Positions 1 through 8,137 of a DNA stretch of 64,000 nucleotides are shown here, piece by piece (position 1 is the first letter of the stretch; every line of letters begins with the position of its first letter). The stretch comes from CAWCGU01 sp963838095 (GTDB lineage Bacteria; Actinomycetota; Thermoleophilia; Solirubrobacterales; 70-9), in contig CAWIPO010000008.1 of NCBI GenBank assembly GCA_963838095.1, forward strand, positions 930,001 through 994,000. The letters run 5' to 3'. The notes under the pieces are model-generated. The model worked only from the letters and a program-made list of their open reading frames with translations, made no database searches and was not told where the DNA came from. The translations under genes and the position numbers were made by a program.

Positions 1-69
1 CGGCAATCGCACCTTTGTGGTTTGGGTCGAGCGCTTTCACGAACGCATGTTCCCATATCGACCGGACGG

Positions 70-92
70 AAACGGCTCTGGAAAGCCGTTTT
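70..92. terminator. Probable hairpin terminator
   Basis: A perfect 8-bp inverted repeat (AAACGGCT at 70-77, AGCCGTTT at 84-91) with a 6-base loop CTGGAA is followed by one more T on the plus strand. It lies about 60 bp past the stop of the minus-strand DUF5995 gene. It could end transcription from either side because A-runs and T-runs flank both arms. Confidence 0.5.
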
Positions 93-149
93 CCGGGGGG
101 TCAGGTGTGTCGAGAGTGGAGCGAAGGTGTGGCGAGATGCGCGCGGTCG

Positions 150-1073
150 CTACCGGCGCGCCATTGCGGGCGGGTTCAGCTGCTCCTCGCAGTACGCATC
201 CCGCGTCGCCCGGTAGTCGGGCTGCTCGAGCGCCGCGAACGTCTGGGCCCAGCCGGCCGCATAGTCCTCGATCGACTGCGCCACCTCCGCCCGCTCCTCG
301 TCCGTCTCGGCGTTCACCAGCCGCTCCGCGTTCCGCCACACCGTTTCCCGCCATCCACGCACCATCTCCAGGCCGGCGATGTCGTCGACCGGGTGCAGCG
401 GCGAGTTGATCGTCGAGACGGAGGGGTCGTAGCGCTTAGCGACCTCCGCGACAACCGCCTCGTAAGCCCGGTTCAGCGTCTCGTTGACGATGTCGTGATC
501 GCGCTTTCGCGACTCACCACTCGGCTTCGACAGCCCCAGCGCAGCGAGCACGAACGGCATGTCGTTCTGGACGTGAGCGTTGATCCCCAGCAACATGTCG
601 ACCGCCGCGTTGTGCTCGCCACTCTCCGCGACCTCGAACGCGATTCGCCACGCATCCGGAACGTCCTTGCCGGCATCCCACGCCCTCACCGTCCGGAAGT
701 ACACATCCGCGAACAGCATGTCCTCCCAGTACAGGTAGCGCTTGTACTTGATCAGCTCCGGCTCCTCGCGCATCAGCGTCCGGAACACCCGCGTCAGAGT
801 CAAGTACGTCGTCGCGAACACCCCGCGGTGGTCGCACCCGAACCGATCCCGATGCTCCCTCAGCAGCCGCGCCGCAGTGCTGACGCACTTGATCGTCGGC
901 TTGCGGCAGTGCGGCACCGGTCCCGGCTGCGGCTCCAAGTTGCTCGGCAGCGCCGGCAGCAGCGCCACCCAATTCACGTTCGGCACCGTCGCCCCCGAAG
1001 CAGCCGAACCGAGCGCCGCCGAGAGCGCCAGCGCCGCCACGGCAGTCGCGACCAGAATCGGTCTCCGGATCAC
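150..1073 (-). CDS. Secreted DUF5995 family protein
   Basis: 307 residues. Residues 1-28 are a signal peptide (MIRRP, then an Ala/Leu-rich core and an ASGA cleavage-like end), so the protein is probably exported. The mature part contains the block GINAHVQNDMPFVLAALGL, typical of DUF5995 proteins of actinobacteria, which are helical and have no established biochemical role. Two regularly spaced Cys pairs (HCRKPTIKC near residues 55-63, FGC near 79, DAYC near the C-terminus) may form disulfides. The gene is the last of the minus-strand run before the window edge and is followed by a hairpin at 70-92. Family assignment is from memory of the conserved INAHxxND core. Confidence 0.65.
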   Translation of the reverse strand: MIRRPILVATAVAALALSAALGSAASGATVPNVNWVALLPALPSNLEPQPGPVPHCRKPTIKCVSTAARLLREHRDRFGCDHRGVFATTYLTLTRVFRTLMREEPELIKYKRYLYWEDMLFADVYFRTVRAWDAGKDVPDAWRIAFEVAESGEHNAAVDMLLGINAHVQNDMPFVLAALGLSKPSGESRKRDHDIVNETLNRAYEAVVAEVAKRYDPSVSTINSPLHPVDDIAGLEMVRGWRETVWRNAERLVNAETDEERAEVAQSIEDYAAGWAQTFAALEQPDYRATRDAYCEEQLNPPAMARR

Positions 1074-1149
1074 GACCCCATGCTAGGCAATCAGGCAACG
1101 CTCGAGCGCCAGATGCGCCGGCCCTGCTCATCCGCGGCGACCCGGGCCA

Positions 1150-1911
1150 TCAGGCCGCTTCGTCAACGTCGACGATCAACTGATCGTCGCGCAGGCTCCG
1201 CACCTTGATCTGAAACGGCGAGCGCTCCTGCAGCTCCCGCAGCAGCTCGATCGGCCGCTCCAGGCGCAGCGCCAGCGTCGCCCTTCCCTGCGAGAACCGC
1301 TTCACCGATATCTCCGTGGCCGCGCCGATCCCCGTCAACACGTCCTCGAACCGGACCAGCTGGGAGAAGTCCCGCAGCGGCCCGACCTCCATGTGCACCA
1401 TCCCCTCGAACAGCTCGACCGCCCCACTCCCGACCGGCTCCGAACCAGACGCCGCCGGCGGCCGCTCCACCGGAGCCGACTTGCCCAGCTCCCCCACGAC
1501 CTCCTCCCTCTCCTCGGCCCTTTCGGCGATCGCAGCTTCCTCGCGCGCCGCGAGCTGCACCGCCTGGCGCAGTGCCTGCATCCTGATCCGCGTCGCCTGG
1601 CCGCGCGCCTGTGCGCCGATCTCTTCCATCTGCCGCTGCAGTCGCTCCAGCGCGCGCGCTCCCTCCTCATCGCGCTTCTGCAAGGCGTCCAGCTCGTCCG
1701 GCAGCGAATGCAGAGTCGCCAGCTCCGTCCGCAACCCCTTCAGCTCCCCGTCCCGCTCAACCACCACCCGCGCCAGATACCGCGTCACCCCCTCGAGCTG
1801 GGCGATCCGCATCGAACGGGCCTCCAGCTCGGCGTTCCGCGCCGCCAACTCGGCATCGCGCGCCGCCAGCCGCTCGCACGTGCTCGCCAGCGTATCCTCG
1901 CCCCGCCGCAC
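1150..1911 (-). CDS. DivIVA-like coiled-coil protein, copy 1 (full length)
   Basis: 253 residues from the GTG at 1909-1911. The first about 150 residues are charged coiled coil. The C-terminal about 75 residues form a compact domain beginning around VGPLRDFSQL and ending in a strand-rich LIVDVDEAA. The same frame stays open upstream to about 1998 and reads FKRSLLGYRVRDVDQALDSL, which fits the DivIVA-type motif F-x5-GY-x4-VD. The true start is therefore probably upstream, but no ATG, GTG or TTG exists there: only a CTG, with an in-frame TAG just beyond. Role unknown; DivIVA-like proteins usually mark curved membranes or division sites. Copy 2 lies directly upstream. Confidence 0.6.
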   Translation of the reverse strand: MRRGEDTLASTCERLAARDAELAARNAELEARSMRIAQLEGVTRYLARVVVERDGELKGLRTELATLHSLPDELDALQKRDEEGARALERLQRQMEEIGAQARGQATRIRMQALRQAVQLAAREEAAIAERAEEREEVVGELGKSAPVERPPAASGSEPVGSGAVELFEGMVHMEVGPLRDFSQLVRFEDVLTGIGAATEISVKRFSQGRATLALRLERPIELLRELQERSPFQIKVRSLRDDQLIVDVDEAA

Positions 1912-2625
1912 CTCACCGTCGAGCGAATCAAGCGCCTGATCGACATCGCGGACGCGATATCCGAGCAGAGACCTCTTGAAGCGGCCCTTCGCGATCCGCC
2001 CACACTAAGGGCCGCGGCAGACAGACGCCAACCCTCGCCGCCCCGGCCCCGACTACTTGCCCGCTGCGACCTCTTTCCCCTCGGCCCGGCCGGCGATCCC
2101 CGCTTCCTCACGCGCGGCGAGCTGCACCGCGTGGCGCAGCGCCTGCATCCTGATCCGTGTTGTCCGGCCCCGCGCCTGCGCGCCGATCTCCGCAACCTGC
2201 CGCTGTAGCCGCTCCAGCGCCATCGCCCCCTCCTCATCGCGCATCCGCAGCGCGTCCAACTCGTCCGGCAGCGAATGCAGAGCCGCCAGCTCCGTCCGCA
2301 ACCCCTTCAGCTCCCTGTCCCGCTCAACCACCACCCGCGCCAGATATCGCGTCACCCCCGCGAGCTGCGCTATCCGCTTCGAGCGAGCCTCCAGCTCGGC
2401 GTTTCGCGCCACCACCTCAGCATCGCGCGCCGCCAGCTGCTCGCACGTGCTCGCCAGCGCCACCTCGCCCCGCCGCACTTCGCCGTCGAGCGAATCGATC
2501 GCCTCGTCGACATCGCGGACGCGATATCCGAGCAGAGACCTCTTGAAACGACCCTTCGCGATCCGCCCATACTAAGGGCCGCGGCAGACAAACGCAACCG
2601 GCGCCGCAGCGCCTTACTTGCCCGC
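1490..2625. repeat. Tandem duplication of about 565 bp
   Basis: The stretch 1490-2057 and the stretch 2057-2625 are close direct copies. Each holds the 5' half of a coiled-coil gene plus its upstream flank, with near-identical runs such as GACATCGCGGACGCGATATC at about 1940-1960 and 2510-2530. The two GTG codons are 567 bp apart and the two unit ends (ACTTGCCCGCT at 2052 and 2615) are about 563 bp apart. The unit carries the last codons of rsfS, so the duplication joined the middle of the coiled-coil gene to the rsfS tail. Confidence 0.8.
2053..2478 (-). CDS. DivIVA-like coiled-coil protein, copy 2 (truncated)
   Basis: 141 residues from the GTG at 2476-2478. It is about 85% like the first 140 residues of copy 1 (same AARDAE, YLARVVVERD and ALHSLPDELDAL blocks) but lacks the C-terminal domain. 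It ends in EVAAGK, and its last codons match the end of rsfS (AVAGK) at DNA level, so the 3' end was made by the duplication join. The frame is open upstream to 2568 and encodes the same FKRSLLGYRVRDVDEAIDSL motif with no ordinary start codon. It may be a partial protein able to co-assemble with copy 1, or a relic. Confidence 0.5.
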   Translation of the reverse strand: MRRGEVALASTCEQLAARDAEVVARNAELEARSKRIAQLAGVTRYLARVVVERDRELKGLRTELAALHSLPDELDALRMRDEEGAMALERLQRQVAEIGAQARGRTTRIRMQALRHAVQLAAREEAGIAGRAEGKEVAAGK

Positions 2626-2994
2626 TACGGCCGTGCCCTCCGCCCCCTCCAGCTCCAGCTCCACCCGCGGCGCCTCGCCCCACAGCGCCTCCAGCCGGTA
2701 GTAGTCGCGTGCCTCTGGCGTGAACACATGCAGGATGCAATCGAGGTAGTCGAGCAGCACCCAACGCGCGTCCGCCTGCCCCTCCACTCGACCCGGCAGA
2801 ACCCCCTCGTCGTGCTTCAGCCGCTCGCGCACATCGTCCACGATCGCCTTCGCCTGACGCTCGTTTCGCGCGGTGCAGATGACGAGGAAGTCCGTGTAGC
2901 CGACCAGCCGGCGCATGTCCAGGACGACCAGATCCCCCGCCTGTTTGCCGTCGGCGATCTCCGCGACTCGCCGCGCCAGCTCCTCAGTGCTCAT
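2614..2994 (-). CDS. rsfS: Ribosomal silencing factor RsfS
   Basis: Binds ribosomal protein L14 and blocks joining of the 30S and 50S subunits in slow growth (family knowledge). The protein carries the family core DLVVLDMR..YTDFLVICTARNERQ and the block LLDYLDCILHVFTPEARDYY. I start at the ATG 2992-2994 (MSTEEL), giving 126 residues. This ATG overlaps the nadD stop by 11 bases, a common nadD-rsfS coupling. The frame is open for ten more codons inside nadD. The C-terminus has a short acidic tail ending AVAGK, whose DNA recurs as the end of the neighbouring truncated coiled-coil gene. Confidence 0.9.
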   Translation of the reverse strand: MSTEELARRVAEIADGKQAGDLVVLDMRRLVGYTDFLVICTARNERQAKAIVDDVRERLKHDEGVLPGRVEGQADARWVLLDYLDCILHVFTPEARDYYRLEALWGEAPRVELELEGAEGTAVAGK

Positions 2995-3574
2995 ACAGCC
3001 CCCGCTCGGCGATGAAGTCCGCAATCGCCTCCGGCACCAGATCGTCGATCGAATCTCCAGCCGCGACCCGCTCCCGCACCAGCGTCGACGAAACCGCCAC
3101 CTCCGGCATCGCTATCGACGACACGGCCCCGCCGATCGCCTGCTCCACCTGCTCCCGATCGACCCCGTCGCGCTCCGCAGCGCCAATCCGCGCCAACTCA
3201 AGAATCCGCTCCGGCCGCTTCCAGCCGGGCAGCCCCACCGCCGCGTCGGCTCCCATCACGAGCACCAACTCAGCGTCTGGACTCTCCTCGCGAAGCAGCT
3301 CGAGCGTACGGTAGGTGTACGAGGGGCCTTCCCGTGCGGTCTCGAGCTCCGATACCTGAAGACTAGACCCGCCGGCGGCGGCCAGCTGCGCCATCTCCAG
3401 CCGCACCGACACGCCCGGGTCGAACTCGATCTGCTTGTGGGGGGCGATGCCCGTCGGCATCAGCAGCAGACGGTCCATTCCGAGCTGTGACAACGCTTCC
3501 CGCGCGAGCGCCATATGCCCGTGATGGGGAGGATTGAAAGCCGATCCGAGAACGCCGATTCGGGTTGCGACGAC
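2984..3574 (-). CDS. nadD: Nicotinate-nucleotide adenylyltransferase NadD
   Basis: Forms deamido-NAD from nicotinate mononucleotide and ATP in NAD synthesis. The nucleotidyl-transferase signature GSAFNPPHHGH lies upstream of the first ATG (3512-3514), so that ATG cannot be the real start. The frame is open back to the proA stop and reads VVATRIGVLGSAFNPPHHGHM. No ATG, GTG, TTG or CTG occurs in that stretch; I place the start near the GTC at 3572-3574 by position after an AGAGGGA Shine-Dalgarno-like run. Either a base is wrong here or an unusual start is used. The later SSTLVRERVAAG segment (ISSTxxR motif of the family) is intact. Overlaps rsfS downstream. Confidence 0.85.
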   Translation of the reverse strand, partial: VVATRIGVLGSAFNPPHHGHMALAREALSQLGMDRLLLMPTGIAPHKQIEFDPGVSVRLEMAQLAAAGGSSLQVSELETAREGPSYTYRTLELLREESPDAELVLVMGADAAVGLPGWKRPERILELARIGAAERDGVDREQVEQAIGGAVSSIAMPEVAVSSTLVRERVAAGDSIDDLVPEAIADFIAERGLYEH

Positions 3575-3580
3575 GTCCCT

Positions 3581-4843
3581 CTACTCCCTGATCTGGCCGT
3601 TGCCCCGCACCACGTACTTGCTCGTGGTCAGCTCCCGCAGCCCGATCGGGCCCCGCGCGTGCAGCTTCTGGGTCGAGTTTCCGATCTCCGCCCCCATCCC
3701 GAACTCGAATCCGTCGGTGAACCGCGTCGAAGCGTTCACGAACACCGCCGCGGAGTCGACGTCGTCGGTGAACCTCTCCCCCGCCTGATCCGAGCTCGTC
3801 ACGATCGCCTCGGAATGACCGGTGCCGTGTTCGTTGATGTGCTCGATCGCCTCCTCGAGCGAATCGACCACCCCGACCGCCAGCTTCAGGTCGTGGTACT
3901 CGGTGTCCCAGTCCTCCTCGGTCGCCTCGCCCACCGGGATGCCGCCTGCCGCCCCGCGGACCCGCTCGTCGCCGACCAGCTCAACCCCCGCACCGCTCAG
4001 CTCGGCGAGCACCATCGGCAGAAACTCCTCCGCGACGTCGGCGTGCACCAGCAGCGTCTCCGCCGCGTTGCACACCCCCGGCCGCTGCACCTTCGCGTTG
4101 TACGCGATTCGCCGTGCAGCGTCGAGGTCGGCGTCCTCGTGCACGTACACGTGGCAGTTGCCCGCCGCCGCGTACATCACCGGAACCGTCGCCACGTCCT
4201 TCAGCGCCTCCTTCAATCCCTCCCCGCCTCGCGGGATCACCAGGTCGACGACACCCTCCTGCGTCGCAAGCTCGGCCAGCTCCTCGCGTCCCCCCGAGAG
4301 CAGCACCGTGCAGTCCTGCGGCAGATCGGCGGACGCGATCCCCTCGCGAACGATCGTCGCCAGCACTCCGTTGGAGCGAGACGCGTAGCTCGACCCCCGC
4401 AGCACTATCGCATTGCCGCTCTTCAGGCAAAGCGCCGCGGTATCCACCGTCACGTTCGGCCGCGCCTCGTAGATCACCGCGACGACCCCGAGCGGGAACC
4501 TCACCATCCGCAGCTCCAGCCCGGAGCGAAGCGTTCGCTCCTCCACCACCTCGCCCACCGGGTCGGGCAGCAGGGCGATCTCGCGCACGCCGGCCGCAAT
4601 CGCCCGAATCCGCTCACCGGTCAGCGACAGGCGGTCGAGCAGGGCGGCGCTCAGCTCCTGCGATCGTCCCTCCTCCACGTCGGCGCCGTTCGCCTCGAGG
4701 ATCTCCGCCTCGCGCTCCTCGAGCAGCGCGGCGATCCGCTCCAGCACGGCGTTCTTCTGCTCGGTGCCCGCGCGCGCGAGCTCGCGTGAAGCGAGTTTCG
4801 CCGCCGTACACGCCTCGGCAACCGTGCGTGTTGCAATTGCCAT
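3581..4843 (-). CDS. proA: Gamma-glutamyl phosphate reductase ProA
   Basis: Second step of proline synthesis: NADPH reduction of gamma-glutamyl phosphate to the semialdehyde. 420 residues, normal length. The aldehyde-dehydrogenase fold is complete, with the catalytic Cys in KVQRPGVCNAAETLL near residue 256 and the family blocks FPLGVVAVIYEARPN and GPIGLRELTTSKYVVRGNG near the end. The start ATG 4841-4843 (MAIATRTVAEAC) fits the family N-terminus. It sits between a Thr-rich membrane protein and nadD on the minus strand, so proB and proA are separated by one small gene but probably share transcription. Confidence 0.95.
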   Translation of the reverse strand: MAIATRTVAEACTAAKLASRELARAGTEQKNAVLERIAALLEEREAEILEANGADVEEGRSQELSAALLDRLSLTGERIRAIAAGVREIALLPDPVGEVVEERTLRSGLELRMVRFPLGVVAVIYEARPNVTVDTAALCLKSGNAIVLRGSSYASRSNGVLATIVREGIASADLPQDCTVLLSGGREELAELATQEGVVDLVIPRGGEGLKEALKDVATVPVMYAAAGNCHVYVHEDADLDAARRIAYNAKVQRPGVCNAAETLLVHADVAEEFLPMVLAELSGAGVELVGDERVRGAAGGIPVGEATEEDWDTEYHDLKLAVGVVDSLEEAIEHINEHGTGHSEAIVTSSDQAGERFTDDVDSAAVFVNASTRFTDGFEFGMGAEIGNSTQKLHARGPIGLRELTTSKYVVRGNGQIRE

Positions 4844-4853
4844 CCTGAAAAGG

Positions 4854-5243
4854 CTACTCGGGTGCCGAAGCGCCCCCCGAATCGGACTCGGGCTCCGGCG
4901 GCGGTTCCGTCGTGGTCGTTGTTGCCTCGGGCGTCACGGTCACTTCCGGGACCGTCGTCGTCTCCTCCTCGCCTCCTGTTCCGCTGCTCTCCCCACCCTC
5001 AGTCGGCGTGTCCGTCTCGGGGGTGGTGGTGGTCGTCGTCTCCGTGCCATCGCCGCTCAGTCCCTGCGCGGCGTCCTCCGTCGAGGCCGAATCACCCGGG
5101 GCGGTCCCGACGGCCGACGTGATCGTCGTCCCGCGCTCCCCGACCAGCGCATAGGCGAGCGCCGCCGCCGCCGCCATCACCACAGCGGCCGCCGCAACTC
5201 CCGCCAGCACCCACAGGGCGCGATCTCTCCATCCGTAACGCAA
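4854..5243 (-). CDS. Single-pass membrane protein with Thr/Pro/Glu-rich tail
   Basis: 129 residues. A short basic cytoplasmic end (MRYGWRDRALW) is followed by one membrane helix (residues about 10-33, Ala/Val rich). The remaining about 95 residues are low-complexity Thr, Pro, Glu, Ser and Gly with repeated TTTTT and TTTE blocks and almost no hydrophobic residue. This looks like an extracytoplasmic stalk. No enzymatic motif is visible and I do not recognise a family. It lies 10 bases upstream of proA and 48 bases past proB, so it is probably cotranscribed with the proline genes. Confidence 0.6.
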   Translation of the reverse strand: MRYGWRDRALWVLAGVAAAAVVMAAAAALAYALVGERGTTITSAVGTAPGDSASTEDAAQGLSGDGTETTTTTTPETDTPTEGGESSGTGGEEETTTVPEVTVTPEATTTTTEPPPEPESDSGGASAPE

Positions 5244-5291
5244 ACGCGGATGGACGCTATCAGCGCCGCGTGCAGCCTCCGCGGGGCACCT

Positions 5292-6380
5292 TCAGGCGAG
5301 CACGAACTGGTCGCGGTGCACCGCCTCCTCGATCGCGTGCGGCATCAGCTCCCGCACCTGCGCCGATTTCAGCCCCTTGATCCGATCCAGCTCCACCGCG
5401 GAGTAGTTGACTATCCCCTTGCCCACCAGCTCGCCATTGCAGACGACGTCGACCGCATCGCCGGCACCGAAGCTCCCCTCGACGCCCGAAATCCCGACCG
5501 GCAGCAGGCTGCTCCCCTGCTCGCGCAACACCCGGGCCGCGCCTGAATCCACGCTCACCGTTCCGTGCGCCGGCTTCGCGTGGCGCAGCCAGAGCTTGAA
5601 GCTCGCCCCACGCTCGCGATGGGCGACGAACCGCGTCCCGACCCGCTCGCCGCCAACCGCGGCCGCCAGCGTGCCCGGCGCCGTTCCGTCGCAGATCACC
5701 ACCCCGATCCCCGACGAGGAGGCGATCTGCGCCGCGGCCACCTTGCTGCGCATTCCCCCGAGCCCGAAAGCCGAGGTCCGATCGCCGATCTCCAGCCCCT
5801 CGAGCTGCTCCGGCTCCGCCACCTCCTCGATCAGCCTCGCATCGGGATCGAGGCGCGGGTCGGCGCTGTGCAGGCCCGCGGTGTCGGTGAGCAGTACGAG
5901 CAACCGCGCCTCCAGCAGAATCGCTACCTGCGCCGAGAGGAAGTCGTTGTCGCCGAACGTGATCTCGTCGGTCGCGGTCGTGTCGTTCTCGTTCACCACC
6001 GGGACCGCGCGCCAGGCGAGCAACCGCCGCAGAGTCTGGCGCGCGTTCAGGTAGTTCGTCCGCGCGGAGAAGTCGAACGACGTGATCAGCACCTGCGCGG
6101 CGTGGATATCGCGCTCGGCCAGGCGCTGCTCGTAGGCCCTGAAGACCGTTCCCTGCCCCACCGCCGAGGCGGCCTGAAGCTCGTCGATCGCACGCGGGCG
6201 CGCCGGCAGGCCCATCAGCCGCATCCCCAGCGCGATCGCGCCCGAGGACACCAGCGCCACGTCCTCACCCGCAGCGTGCAGCTCGCCCACCTGCCCGCAA
6301 ACGGAATCGAGTACGTCGTCGCGCAGCTCACCGCTCTCCGCGGCGACGATGGAGGAGCCGAGTTTGACGACCACTGTCAT
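5292..6380 (-). CDS. proB: Glutamate 5-kinase ProB
   Basis: Phosphorylates glutamate at the gamma carboxyl in the first step of proline synthesis. 362 residues: an amino-acid-kinase domain (residues about 1-250) with VVKLGSSIVA at the N-terminus, the SSGAIALGMRLMG and NENDTTATDEITFGDND substrate/ATP blocks and GGMRSKVAAA, then a PUA domain (about 270-350, GTVSVDSGAARVL onward). This is the two-domain form usual in bacteria. Start is the ATG at 6378-6380. Upstream is a 65-base gap shared with the divergent HD-GYP gene. Confidence 0.95.
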   Translation of the reverse strand: MTVVVKLGSSIVAAESGELRDDVLDSVCGQVGELHAAGEDVALVSSGAIALGMRLMGLPARPRAIDELQAASAVGQGTVFRAYEQRLAERDIHAAQVLITSFDFSARTNYLNARQTLRRLLAWRAVPVVNENDTTATDEITFGDNDFLSAQVAILLEARLLVLLTDTAGLHSADPRLDPDARLIEEVAEPEQLEGLEIGDRTSAFGLGGMRSKVAAAQIASSSGIGVVICDGTAPGTLAAAVGGERVGTRFVAHRERGASFKLWLRHAKPAHGTVSVDSGAARVLREQGSSLLPVGISGVEGSFGAGDAVDVVCNGELVGKGIVNYSAVELDRIKGLKSAQVRELMPHAIEEAVHRDQFVLA

Positions 6381-6445
6381 GGCGCCGCCAAGTGTTGCAA
6401 GGACTCAAGATTTCGCCTGCATATGCCGACGCCTAGGGTGGAGAG

Positions 6446-7879
6446 GTGCGGCCACTGGGGCGAAGCCACGATAGGGATGGATCAGGTCGTCCCTCCAAGG
6501 CTGCGCTCGTGGCGGTGGTGGGGACAATCGTGGCCGCCGTGGCGCTGGCCGCACTACTCGCCGAGACCGCCGACTGGGACCCTGCCACGCTGCTGATCCT
6601 GCTCGGCCTTGCGCTCGCCGCCGACCTCGCCTCAACGCAGGTCATCGAGAGCCACGTCCGGATCTCGGGCAGCTTCATCGTGATCGTGGTTGCGATCATC
6701 GTCCTCGGCCCGGTACCCGCGGCGCTGATCGGCGTCGCCACGATCATCGCGGGGCTGCGAACCTCGACCGCGTCGCACTACGAGCAACTCGTCAACTTCG
6801 CGACGTACGCGTCGTTTCCATTGATAGCCGGGATCGCCATCGAGGGGGCGACCGACTTCTTCAACGTCGGTCAGAGCGATCTCGGCTTCTATCTGCTTGG
6901 CGTCGGGGCTTTCGCGCTCGCGCTCGCGCTCAACTTCTCACTGATTGCCGCCTCCGCCTGCTACCTGGACGGCAGCGGCTTCATGGTCAAGGTCCGCCGG
7001 GCGCTGCTTCCGATCCTGCCGTCCGAAATGGCGTCCGCCTTGCTGGCGGTGATCATCGCCTACCTGTACTGGCGGGAGGGGCTCGTCGTACTGCCCCTGA
7101 TCGGGATCGCGCTGATCACCTTCCAGTACCTGCTCGGCGCGCTGCTCGTTTCGCGGCGACGGGGTGACGAGCTCGAGCTGCGGGCAAAGCAGCTCGCCGG
7201 CGCCCAGTTCGGCCTGATGAGCGCGCTGCTGAAGACGCTCGACCTCCGCGATCGGATGACCGCTCGGCACAGCGCCGCCGTCGCCCGCTACGCCAGCGAG
7301 GTCGCCCGCGCGGCGGGACTTTCCGAGCGCGAGCAGGACCTGGCCCACACCGCGGGGCTCCTCCACGACATCGGCAAGTTCACGTTCCCGGACCGACTGC
7401 TCTCAGGCGAGCGCGAGCTGACCGAGGACGACTGGGACATCATCCGCACGCATCCTGAGCAGGGCGCGCGAATCGTCGCCGAGGTCGACCACTACCGACC
7501 GATCGCCGACGTCATCCGGGCCCATCACGAGCGCATCGACGGCTGCGGATATCCGAGCGGGTTGGCGGGCGACGAGATACCAATCCTGTCGCGGATCATC
7601 TCGATCGTCGACACCTACGACGTGATGACGGCGCGCGACTCCTACCGGACGGCCGTCAGCCCCGATCAGGCAATCGAGGAGCTCCGCCGCGTATCGGGCA
7701 CGCAGCTCGATGCCCACCTCGTCGATGTCTTCATCGCGCTCCTCGAGAGCAAGGGGCTCGACTACCGCCACGCAGAGGACGCCGACTTCGACGCCGAGCT
7801 CGCGCTCGAGCGCCGGGTCCACGACTTCGTGTACGAGCCCGAGCCGAATCCGCGTCTGGTCGGCGCGGGCTCGGGCTGA
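6446..7879 (+). CDS. Membrane HD-GYP domain protein (predicted c-di-GMP phosphodiesterase)
   Basis: 477 residues from a GTG start preceded by GGTGGAGAG. Residues about 15-235 contain several hydrophobic spans, consistent with an integral membrane sensor region. Residues about 272-430 are an HD-GYP domain: HTAGLLHDIGKF (HD pair), HPEQGARIV, AHHERIDGCGYPSGL (HHE-DG-GYP signature, with Cys where Ser or Thr is common) and SIVDTYDVMTARDSYR. Proteins of this type cleave cyclic di-GMP or related dinucleotides. No GGDEF or EAL partner is adjacent; the nearest diguanylate-cyclase fragment (42.4 kb) is broken. Divergent from proB. Confidence 0.85.
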   Translation: MRPLGRSHDRDGSGRPSKAALVAVVGTIVAAVALAALLAETADWDPATLLILLGLALAADLASTQVIESHVRISGSFIVIVVAIIVLGPVPAALIGVATIIAGLRTSTASHYEQLVNFATYASFPLIAGIAIEGATDFFNVGQSDLGFYLLGVGAFALALALNFSLIAASACYLDGSGFMVKVRRALLPILPSEMASALLAVIIAYLYWREGLVVLPLIGIALITFQYLLGALLVSRRRGDELELRAKQLAGAQFGLMSALLKTLDLRDRMTARHSAAVARYASEVARAAGLSEREQDLAHTAGLLHDIGKFTFPDRLLSGERELTEDDWDIIRTHPEQGARIVAEVDHYRPIADVIRAHHERIDGCGYPSGLAGDEIPILSRIISIVDTYDVMTARDSYRTAVSPDQAIEELRRVSGTQLDAHLVDVFIALLESKGLDYRHAEDADFDAELALERRVHDFVYEPEPNPRLVGAGSG

Positions 7880-8065
7880 TGCCCCGACGCGCGAAACGGG
7901 CCCGGAGCGCCTGTGCCGCCGTGCGGCGGGGGCGTCACCCGAGCCCGATAAGTGCGTTCGGTGTCAATGCTTGTAGCCCATCTCGCCTCCTCGCGTTCGG
8001 GGGACAACCGAGCCTTCTCTTGATCGGTGGCCTCAGATCCACTTTGCACCCTCGGTCAAGCTTCT

Positions 8066-8137
8066 GGACGGATGATCTATCGCCGTTGCGGACGGATGGT
8101 CGAGGGCCCCGGCAGACGGATGATCGATGGCTGCGGC
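8066..8137 (+). repeat. Three 24-bp direct repeats at the MFS gene start
   Basis: RGACGGATGRTC occurs at 8066, 8090 and 8114, exactly 24 bp apart. The third unit contains or abuts the start codon at 8127. The rest of each unit is less conserved (ends CGTTGC, CCCGGC, TGCGGC). The spacing is slightly more than two helical turns, so the array could bind a regulator in tandem, or it may affect translation because the ATGATC core repeats an ATG. The remainder of the 247-bp gap 7880-8126 shows nothing else I can name. Confidence 0.6.

Noticed and set aside
15..1208. Long plus-strand reading frames opposite DUF5995, proA, obgE, valS and others
   Set aside because: They are Arg/Ser/Pro/His-rich products of the high-GC third codon position of the real minus-strand genes, with no family pattern.
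1490..2625. Insertion sequence or transposon
   Set aside because: No transposase frame and no terminal inverted repeats; the direct copies are explained by simple tandem duplication.
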